Shown in pieces: positions 55,771 through 64,000 of a stretch of 64,000 bases of DNA. How positions within the stretch are numbered: the first letter of the stretch is position 1; each line of letters starts with the position of its first letter. A program made the position numbers and the translations under genes. Source of the DNA: Bombyx mori (lineage: Eukaryota > Arthropoda > Insecta > Lepidoptera > Bombycidae); NCBI RefSeq assembly GCF_030269925.1, contig NC_085124.1, forward strand, positions 4,588,001 through 4,652,000, written 5' to 3'. The notes under the pieces are model-generated. The model saw only the letters and a program-made list of their open reading frames with translations. It was not told the origin of the DNA and did no database searches.

Positions 55771-56399
55771 TTCAATTGTAATTAATCGGATAAATGAATC
55801 GCGAACGTGCACGTCAAAAATAAAACTACATTTTGAAATAGATTAATTTTAACTTTCCCTCCGTTAAAAGTCCGGTCTTCCAGCTGTATTTTTTTGTCTA
55901 TATCCATCTCTCTCTCTCTCTCTCTCTTTAATTGAGAAAAGTCCCAGTTCTGTGTTGATAAACTCAAAGTTGCAGTTCTTTGTTTAGCTGTCATTTACAT
56001 TTTGGGATTTCTATCGAATGGCGCTCGCCCTAACTTTGATGGCGTTGGTTTCCGCACGAAACCGCCTAAGTTTGAAGCGTTTTAAACTAATTTAAAACGA
56101 AAATAAGATGTACTTAAGGCAACATTATCGATCAATGTCATAATCTATATCCATACTACCGCGTACGTAATACGTATGTATAAAAGAATGTGTGAAAGTA
56201 GTGTGTTGTATTTGTTATTGCGTACTCGCTATCCAGCCCAGATGTAACAACACTGATAGCGTGTGCTCTTTACCGTGTAATTCAAACAGACGCATGCGCG
56301 AATCGTTCTTGAGAAAACGTATGGTAAGGTCAGAGGTTCTTATATGATTTTAGTTTATTAATTAGGCGATAGTTTTGTGTTTTATTTTAATACTTTCGA
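55771..56399. other. Unique stretch with (TC)n
   Basis: (ct)n at 55907-55927. Nothing else supported. Confidence 0.4.
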
Positions 56400-57947
56400 A
56401 GGCAGACGAGCACACATCACACACGCGGCACATCTGGCGAGGTTGTTCAGTGGTCAACCTATTCCATGGAAATGTCAGGGGCACATCCAAGTTCAAGTGG
56501 TGAAAATCCAAAGAGCGAGAGCATCGTTCGCACAGTACCACCCAGTAAATGACCTAGCTCCTCTGCATACCTCCTTGCATCGTGTTCCTCAGTGCTAAGG
56601 GTCGTGGCCTTTACGGAGCACTTTAGTTTGGACTTTTTTCCTCAATTCCTTCTTGTCCTCTGGGCAGTGTGTAGAGACTTTGATCCTGGAGTCCAAGGCC
56701 TACAAAGGCTATAAAAATGTATTATAATAATTATTTGGCGATGATTTCAATGGTAATATATATTTCTCTCTAGCGACTCTAGCGAGGTATATTAAAATAT
56801 TTATTTTACCACGAGAAAATACTTTTTGTGTTTTTCTTCTCCTGAGCTACCAAAAATTCAAAGGTATCTGCTTCGAAGTATAAACAATTAATCGCTGTTG
56901 ATACATTCTTATAATAAAAAAAAATCTTGAATGTAAGGTAATAATTATTGCCGGTATGTTTTTTCTCCGAGACATGTTTATTGGCGTTAAAAGGACCTCA
57001 AAGGCGCGCCGACGCGACATATCGATCGCTATCTTTGAATCTTATGAAGTCGTATCTTTTATCACTGAAATCTTAAAATCACTCAACTAACCAACTAATT
57101 AAATGCAGATCGCCTTATTTGAAAAACGATTGCCTATTTATTAACTAGCAATAAAAAAAAGATTAAGGATAATTAATAATGCTTGCTAAATCGTTAATTA
57201 GAAAATTGATATTGACTTCTTAGATACAATAGCGTTAGGAAGACCGTGGTCCGGATTATATAGCTATCGATACTCATGAACCGTTTGAAACCTTTGATTT
57301 TGCTGAGTTAAATTCTGTCTGTATTTTGTAGCATATGTTTCTAGTTCGTTGTACCATGAAATATTTTTTTTAGATCAACCCGCTATTTTCTATTCATCAC
57401 AGCACTGTCTGCCAACGAAACAGAGTTCACTATTAGTCCTTGAAACCGTTGTATTTTTAGGAACAATGTCTCTCGGAATGAACTCTCCTTGGGTTTCCCC
57501 GTGCTTTTTCATACGTTTAAAAAGCAATGACTTAGCTACATTCCTAGCGTTGCAAGATCAGATGTGCCCCGTAATTAAAAAAAAAGTATTATAACCCAAT
57601 CGAATCTATGTCAACCATCAACTTTTGATTTAATTATTTTTGACTCTCCGGTTTTTATTATTATTAGTTCCGACTAATCGCCGCGATTCCACCTGTGTAG
57701 TCTTTCGTCTGGATTCAGATGTTATTCGATATCTCTTTTTAATGTAATCTGTAATAATGGTAACAAAGTAAGTTTTCTGAAGAGTAGCTGTGATTATTGT
57801 TTCAAAATATACAAGCTAATATCAATTTTATATCTGTTTTTTAAAGCGCTATTTAATGTAGATTTATATGCGCTACACATTTCATACATGCCAGTGACAG
57901 TCGCTGTGACTTCTTGAAATAGGTCTGTAAGATATTCTGGGGGAACA
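56400..57947. other. ~1.5 kb DNA with weak repeat-like patches
   Basis: aggcagacgagcacac at 56400 resembles the reversed LINE-A tail for ~16 bp only. An 81-codon frame at 57349-57594 has no recognised domain. Confidence 0.3.
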
Positions 57948-58554
57948 CTAGCGTAAATCATCATCGTTCTCTTGCCCTTCTCCCAGTCACCTGGGGTCGG
58001 CGCAACATGTTTTCTCCTTCCATACTCCTCTTTCATATACCATTTCTTCGCTCACTCCTCTCTCATACATGTAAGCTTTGTATTAACGTTGACGTTGACA
58101 CAAACATTAATATTTGGATATGTATCAGATCAGCATTCAACCATAAGAGGGAGCCACAAGTGGGACAAAGAAAGAAACATGTTTTTTCTCAATCGGAATA
58201 AAAATATATAATTAAAATTCATTAAAACTCTTTGCGAATTAGCTTTATTATAAAAGTGAAAAGGACGATTCAAATTTGAATACAAGAATAGTAAAGCATG
58301 AACATTTATTTGTCGATTCTCTGTTTTAGGTTAGTAGTTATTTCATTAGTTGATATTTGTTAAGTAAAAGATATCTGTATTTAATAAATAAAATAATATA
58401 AAATAATAAAACTCTGCTTTAGATGAATCACATAGTTACACACACATAGTTACACAGCTTTAAGAAGATATATAATAGATAATCTTATATACATATCGTC
58501 TTTCGCGCAATCCATCCATTTCTTCTTAGGTCTACCTCTTCCTCTAGCGAAAAT
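57948..58554 (-). mobile_element. 5'-truncated RTE-like LINE, itself interrupted
   Basis: Near-identical duplications ctagcgtaaat (57948-57958) and ctagcgaaaat (58544-58554) flank it. It has a gatgat-type tail at 57959-57966. The minus-strand coding remains are GRGRPKKKWMDCAKDDM (58500-58552) and VSEEMVYERGVWKEKTCCAD (about 58000-58060), which are contiguous in the copy at 31845. Confidence 0.75.
58071..58488. mobile_element. Unclassified 418-bp insertion in the RTE fragment
   Basis: It splits the RTE coding phrase between KDDM and the VSEEM block. atacat is present at both sides (58065-58070 and 58489-58494). Starts gtaagctttgta; no clear terminal inverted repeats, poly(A) or ORF. Confidence 0.6.
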
Positions 58555-58995
58555 ATCACCACGGATCCACTGAACGACTGGTTTTTGCTCGCATGAATTT
58601 AAGGAACATTTTCCATTTAATAACACTAATGTGTTCTCAATTTTCATTGGCTTCCTCGAAGAATATTTTAGTGTTGATAAAATCTTAAGACAAGTCGTGA
58701 CGTCTTCGTTTAAATTCCACACGTACCGAAAGACGATAATGTATTCTGTAATCGTGCACAATCTTGTAGACTTCAATTTGCTTGTATGATATATTGAAAA
58801 AAAAAATGAAGTATCTCATACCATATACAAGAAGTACATAACGATATAACTTATGCTGTAGTGTAATAATTAATAATTGGGTAATAAGGATTTTAAGTGT
58901 TTTTTTTCTAATATTTTAACTTTTGTATTTATGATAGGAGGCTATAATATGTGAACATGTATAAACAGTTCAAGACATTACGAATTTAAATAAAT
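58555..58995. other. Unique stretch, nothing recognised
   Basis: No supported feature beyond the RTE flank. Confidence 0.3.
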
Positions 58996-59229
58996 TTTTT
59001 TATTGCTTAGATGAGTGGACGAGCTCACAGCCCACCTGGTGTTAAGTGGTTACTGGAGTCTACGACGTAAATGCGCCACCCATCTTGAGATATAAGTTTT
59101 AAGGTCTCAAGTATAGTTACAACGGCTGCCCTGCCCTTCAAACTGAAATGCATTACTGCTTCACGGCAGAAATAGGCAGGGTGGTTGTACCTACCCGTGC
59201 GGACTCACAAGAGGTCCTACCACCAGTAA
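58996..59229 (-). mobile_element. SINE-B tail
   Basis: Minus strand from ttactggtggtaggacctct to the poly(A) end, with a ~10-bp deletion around the ccatagacat segment. Confidence 0.88.
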
Positions 59230-59454
59230 ATAGATTGTTATTATTACTATTAAATTACATAATTGAAAATACGGTTCCGTGACCACGAAAACTCTAAAGC
59301 ACGTTGGAAATCAATGTAAAAAAAACAAAAAAAAAACGCAATATTAAACCGTAAAAGTACTTTTAATTATGTCCACCACTAAAATATTAATTCGCTTTGA
59401 ACCTTTCTCTGTTTCAAATTTTGGGTATATAAATTAGGCAGCTAAGCGCGAACA

Positions 59455-59566
59455 TTGAGGCGCGATTTTAGCGAAGCACTCACTCTCCTTGCTAGGGCTA
59501 GTGTTAGCAAATTAGCTAGGCTGGGCCCCGTGAGCTCGCTTACACGTTCTGTGAAGCTATTATAGT
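59455..59566 (-). mobile_element. Bm1-like SINE, short relic
   Basis: ctccttgctagggctagtgt and cgtgagctcgcttac match the reversed Bm1 5' third. Confidence 0.6.
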
Positions 59567-59606
59567 ATAGTCAGGATTACTGGCATAGATAAGCCAAAAA
59601 TAACAG

Positions 59607-59727
59607 AGCCTTTTTTTATTGCCCTTGTAGGCAGACGAGCATACGGCCCACCTGATGGTGAGTGGTTACCGTCGCCCATGGACTTCAGCAATGCCAGGGG
59701 CAGAGCCAAGCCGCTGCCTACCGGTAA
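59607..59727 (-). mobile_element. LINE-A tail
   Basis: Minus strand ~120 bp, close to consensus (ggcttggctctgcccctggc reversed). Confidence 0.88.
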
Positions 59728-60170
59728 ACCGCTGCCAAGCCTAATGGTAATCGTAATTTCTAGTTTTAGGAACGATGGTAAACTATCCTTTTTTACGTAG
59801 ATGGAACCCACATCACCCCGGACGACGATTACTTCGATTACGTATACATAATTTTATATGTGTAATTTTTAAGCAAACAATCCATGTATGATATTAACGT
59901 TGTATGTTTAATTGGCATACTTATTTATTGCATACTTCCAGCAGAATACGTTGACGATAATAATAATAATAGAGCTTTCTTTTTTTCATAGAAAAAATAG
60001 CTAACATATAATTACAGACAATTTGAACATATATTAATGGATTAAAAAGTTAGTTTCTTATATTAATTTATTGTTGATTACTATTTATATTAATTTCGGG
60101 TAAAAGCCTCCTCTGAGGAACACGTCACATGTAAAACAGTAAATAAATAAAATTAGTCGGACTTCACTAG
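59728..60170. other. Unique AT-rich stretch
   Basis: No supported feature. Confidence 0.3.
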
Positions 60171-60437
60171 TTTTTTTTTATTTTTTTTTATTTTTTTTTA
60201 TTGCTTAGATGGTTGGACGAGCTCACAGCCCACCCGGTGTTAAGTGGTTACTGGAGCCCATAGACATCCACAACGTAAATGCGCCACCCACCTTGAGATA
60301 TAAGTTCTAAGGTCTCAGTATAGTTACAACGGCCGCCCCACCCTTCAAACCGAAACGCATTACTGCTTCACGGCAGAAATAGGCAGGGTGGTGGTACCTA
60401 TCCGCGCGGACTCACAAGAGGTCCTACAACCAGTGAA
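60171..60437 (-). mobile_element. SINE-B tail, well preserved
   Basis: Minus strand ~250 bp from cactggttgtaggacctct to a long T-rich (poly(A)) end with ttttttatt units. Confidence 0.9.
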
Positions 60438-60984
60438 TAGTTTCAAATACATTTCTACACAGAATTAGGTTATGACCACTGAGGTATGAAACCTAGGTCT
60501 ATGATTATGACAAATGAAATGTGTCATTTTATTACCTGCGCCTTGTTCGGATTTATCCCGATGACATTTCCCAAAGGTCATCGTTTGAATACATTTGTGT
60601 TCAACAATGTCTGTTTCGCTACAAAGATTCGTTTCGTGCTGTATTTGCATTAAATGGAACGCAATTTCTATTTACGAATGATAGAACGTGGGGTGAACTA
60701 TCTAATTATTATTTTTAATTTATACTTATTGTATACAAAAAGAAAATACGATAAAAACAGATTTAAAGAATGTCTAAATACTATGTACAAAGGCGAGCTT
60801 AACTCATTCATGAGTTTTCTTCCAGCAAACCAATAGCAGAGAGAAATACGATGTATAAGAGGGGAATAGTGTACAATATAAAAGCTATTAAAGCATGATT
60901 TTTAAATTAAGCTTTAAAAAAAATCTAATATAAAATGAAAAATACATATAAATAAACATACATAAAACAATAACTTAAATACAA
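60438..60984. other. Stretch with unassigned frames, possible LINE relic
   Basis: A minus-strand 61-codon frame (60465-60650) and plus-strand frames at 60521-60836 have no motif I recognise. Their position next to a LINE relic suggests decayed transposon DNA. Confidence 0.3.
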
Positions 60985-61200
60985 TTAAAGTGACAGGAAA
61001 TGTTTCTTCATTTGACTCTTAAAAACTTCTAGAGAGGAACTAGCACGAATAGGTTGAGGGAGAGAATTCCATAATCGCACTGCTTGTATTGTGAAAGAGC
61101 CACTATAGCGACTAGAGCTGTGTATGGGAGTTTTTAAAAGAAGAGAAGTGGCTATCTTAATAGTTCCCTCCAGTTTATTTCGATACTCGGTATTTATTTG
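60985..61200 (-). pseudogene. CR1/L2-like LINE C-terminal relic
   Basis: The minus-strand frame ends YSGSFTIQAVRLWNSLPQPI, then RASSSLEVFKSQMKKHFLSL and TAA at 60985. RLWNSLP..IR...SLEVFK..LK is the generic C-terminal end of CR1/L2/Jockey-group reverse transcriptases. It differs from LINE-A (TIRLWNELPSTVFP), so it is a separate family. Only ~70 codons can be seen. Confidence 0.7.
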
Positions 61201-61565
61201 ACTCGCGATATTTCAATTTAGTTCATGAATGGTAAATAAGGTCTATTATCGGATGAAAGCGACAGTTTTAAGCTTAGGTTTATTTGATTGCGAGAACGTT
61301 AAAATATCCGTTCAATGGATACTAAAACAGTGGGTTAGTTAATATGCTGAAATTGTATTTAATGACAGAAATTGATACTAAAATGACAATCACGTTTAAA
61401 ATGTCTTACTAATACATTCTTGTAATCTTTTATGTAACAGGGAACAAAAAAATGTAGGTTAAAAAGTTATCAGAACATTAAAATATAATTTTAAAAGGGT
61501 TTTTCCCAAAGCAGCTTCTTGTCGAGGTGAGTGAATATTAACCGAGTGGACGTTGGTAGTAGAAT
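61201..61565. other. Unique stretch, nothing recognised
   Basis: No supported feature. Confidence 0.3.
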
Positions 61566-61746
61566 AATGCGTTTCGGTTTGAAGGGTGGGGCAGCCGTTG
61601 TAACTATACTGAGATCTTAGAACTTATATCTTAGGTGTGTGGCGCATTTACGCTGTAGATGTCTATGGGCTCCAGTAACCACTTAACACCAGGTGGGCTG
61701 TGAGCTCGTCCACACATCTAAGCAATAAAAAAAAAATAAAAAAAGA
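61566..61746 (+). mobile_element. SINE-B tail
   Basis: ataatgcgtttcggtttgaa to aagcaataaaaaaaaaataa; 5'-truncated at the gcagtaatgcg segment. Confidence 0.87.
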
Positions 61747-61817
61747 ATGTGTGGGCTTGTGAATATTTCATTTCTTTAAATTACTTATTTAATCTTGCGC
61801 TTATTATTACCGACTCT

Positions 61818-62135
61818 TCAGATAGATACTTTGCGACTTTTTGGCGGGAATGCGAAGAGCGAAGTTGTGTGAATTGTTTTGTTTTGTCTATTTAGTGTTT
61901 CTTCAGGTTTAAATGTGTAATAACGGTGGTCTGTTAACTGTTTAATATCTGTGAAAGTGCACAAATGTGGGAAAATTAAACAAAATCGCTGGACGTAGCT
62001 TCTCGGGATCATCCAAAAAGTCCACTGAAAAAGTCTCAGTAAATAACCACAATTTTACTGAGATTATATTTCATCCCATATAATCTCATCTTATTTCGTA
62101 TAATTTTATCTCAGTTGATCAATTTAGATTACCTT
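61818..62135 (-). repeat. Rep-D, copy 3
   Basis: Reverse-oriented. It opens actttttggcgggaatgcga, includes gtgcacaaatgtggg and cagtggactttttgg, and decays in the pentanucleotide region (catcccatataatctcatct). Confidence 0.75.
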
Positions 62136-62895
62136 CGTTTTTTATTATTCGTAAAGTGTAAATGATTGAAATGGCGAATTATAAAAATCTTACTACTTGA
62201 CGCTGGCTAATGCACAAACCGTGCCGGAGCCAAAAAATAAAGAAGAAGAAAAACTTTACAATTTTCAAATACTTTACAATTTTCGCGGTCACAGATCAGA
62301 TGACTACGGCGTTATTCCTTGACATTTGTATATTCTGTTTATATAATGGTATAAACAATTGTTTACGCCTCGCGAAAACCGAAGAAATACTACACTTTAT
62401 GACAATACCAAATTGCCAAAAAAATGTATGAAGTGAATATAAAATTCACAAATGCAGTCCGAGTCGCAACGACCTGTCAAAAATATCGTCTGTATTCACC
62501 GTGCTACGCGGAACTCATGAATACACTGTATTTTTCGAACGTCATTTAAAGTTTTTAACGACTTGAAACTCACTTTGAATTACAATGTAACATTTCGAAT
62601 GCACCCTGTATAAATTTACGGAAGTATTGAGGAAAAAGGCCAAAGGTATTTTTTTTTTGTTTGTGCATTTTCGAAAAAATCAGCATTTGTATCAAAATCT
62701 ACTCCAAAAAAAGGAAAATGAAGATTAATCGGTTCTAAAATCAGTAAAATAATAAAAGCCATAATATAAGCCGTAACTAAAGGGTTATTAAGCGTTTGTT
62801 GAAGAAATTCACTGACAAAAAAATATGAACAATTACTTATTATATATTACTTATATTATTCTACTTATTACTTATATTACTTATTATACTAACGC
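62136..62895. other. AT-rich stretch with ttactta-type simple repeat
   Basis: 62838-62892 is made of acttattata-like units. No supported gene. Confidence 0.4.
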
Positions 62896-63225
62896 AGCAT
62901 GCTCAACATAAAAAAGACACACAGATTCCGTCATACAAAGATAAGAAGCATAACCAAAACAGTGGACGCTCTCAAATATGCTCAAAGATGGAAGTTTAAG
63001 TGGGCTGGCCACGTAGCACGACTCGGAGATGGGAGATGGACGTGGAAAGTAACTGCATGGAACGGTCCACAGGGCAAGCGGTGCGTAGGTACACGCGTTG
63101 GGAGGATGATATTAGAAAAGTTGCTGGACCACACTGGATTTATGTCGCCAGAGACAAAACAAAATGGAAATCTTTGGAGGAGGCCTTTACCTGAAAGGAG
63201 TCCATACATATATTATATAAACTAA
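62896..63225 (+). pseudogene. RTE-like LINE ORF C-terminal relic, frameshifted
   Basis: One frame (62899 onward) reads TVDALKYAQRWKFKWAGHVA, then RLGDGRWTWKVTAWN. A second frame (to 63194) carries the end, YTRWEDDIRKVAGPHWIYVA, then RDKTKWKSLEEAFT. QRWKxxWAGHVAR, DGRW and KVAGxxWxxxARDRxxWK are RTE-type end motifs, so these two frames are one coding sequence broken by an indel near 63085. About 100 codons remain. Confidence 0.75.
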
Positions 63226-63730
63226 ATAAACAAAAAAAATGTAATTGCATGGAACAAAGGGCTTTTTTTTATTTGTCTAAAATACGCTAATATTATTCAA
63301 TGTAAAGCAATGATTTTTAGCGTTCAGTTAGTTATGCTTTGACGAAAGAAAAATAGCATTTTCCGTTACCTCAGCCACATGAATTACCCACTTGTAAAAC
63401 TTACAGATTGCAATTAGTAAATCAGTCAGATGTTCACGTAAAAGGTCATGTGATATCGTCGAATTAACCGAAAATAGTAAACCGATAAATAAATAAGTCT
63501 AACGTGGATAAGACAAATTGTTTGAATCGTTCAATATTATGTGTATGGGCGGTGTGTACTGCTCTGGGCTCGGAGCCAATTAAAGCAAATTTATGAAGCT
63601 GAACTAATTGTAACAAATGTTGGCCGGTTTTAAATTTTTAAAAAAATCTGTAAATACAATCGACGTTGAATTGTAATTACTTGGCTGGTTATGTATTTGA
63701 CTATTTGTATTTTAATTGTACATATACCAA
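63226..63730. other. Unique stretch, nothing recognised
   Basis: No supported feature. Confidence 0.3.
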
Positions 63731-63972
63731 AACTGGTAGGACTTCTTGTGAGTCCGCACGGGTAGGTACCACCGCCCTGCCTATTTCTGCCCTGAAGCAG
63801 TAATGCGTTTCGGTTTGAAGGGCGGGACAACCGTTGTAACTATACTGAGACCTTAGAACTCATATCTCAAGGTGGGTGGCGGCATTTACGTTGTAAATGT
63901 CTATGGGCTCCGGTAACCACTTAACACCAGGTGGGCCGTGAGCTCGTTTACCCATCTAAGCAATAAAAAAAC
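63731..63972 (+). mobile_element. SINE-B tail, well preserved
   Basis: actggtaggacttcttgtga to aagcaataaaaaaac. Immediately after, tatctgccgtgaagcattga (63981-64000) may be the start of another copy cut by the window edge. Confidence 0.88.
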
Positions 63973-64000
63973 TCTGTTTTTATCTGCCGTGAAGCATTGA

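Noticed and set aside
57349..57594. 81-codon plus-strand ORF
   Set aside because: No motif on either strand; composition close to its surroundings.

Overview
The window looks like nuclear DNA from a silkworm (Bombyx, probably B. mori or B. mandarina). It is AT-rich, eukaryotic, almost without genes, and packed with interspersed repeats I recognise from that genome: Bm1-like SINEs, a tRNA-headed composite SINE with a BMC1-like tail, a Jockey-like LINE and its many short 3' tails, R1-clade LINE fragments, Lep1-type Helitrons, a mariner and several hAT-type MITEs. The species call rests on remembered repeat families and was not checked by search.

Host gene content is minimal. The one convincing host feature is a single GC-rich plus-strand coding exon at 15296-16006, with a good acceptor before it and a good donor after it. 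It is phase 0 at both ends and encodes 235 residues of Ser/Arg/Asp-rich, apparently disordered protein of unknown identity. Everything else is consistent with long introns or intergenic DNA around that exon.

Layout: 1-4.1 kb holds SINE tails, a 114-bp tandem duplication and three Helitrons. 4.1-8.3 kb holds three Bm1 copies, an unclassified ~430-bp repeat (Rep-D), an R1-clade LINE fragment with a 14-bp target duplication, and a palindromic MITE. 8.3-13.1 kb is mostly unique AT-rich DNA. 13.1-18.7 kb holds a Helitron, SINE and LINE tails, the exon, LINE relics and a small hAT MITE. 19-23 kb holds a GT microsatellite and a nearly intact mariner one base short of an open transposase. 23.5-28.2 kb is a Jockey-like LINE whose reverse transcriptase is split by an oppositely oriented R1-clade fragment. 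28.5-36.9 kb holds a 90-bp tandem duplication, a solo LTR, an RTE-type insertion with a 17-bp target duplication, two adjacent hairpin MITEs and many SINE/LINE tails. 36.9-39.7 kb is repeat-poor and AT-rich. 39.7-64 kb is again dense in SINE/LINE tails, with two larger hAT-type elements (each inside an older SINE and each with a perfect 8-bp target duplication), two more Lep1 Helitrons, minisatellites and LINE C-terminal relics.

The main story is layered insertion: R1 in Jockey LINE, hAT in SINE (twice), an unclassified insert in an RTE tail, and a LINE tail in Rep-D. These nests give a relative order of activity. I found no CRISPR array, operon, rRNA gene, functional tRNA gene or obvious novel enzymatic system. 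The most unusual structures are the paired hairpin MITEs at 35.2-35.5 kb and the unidentified exon.
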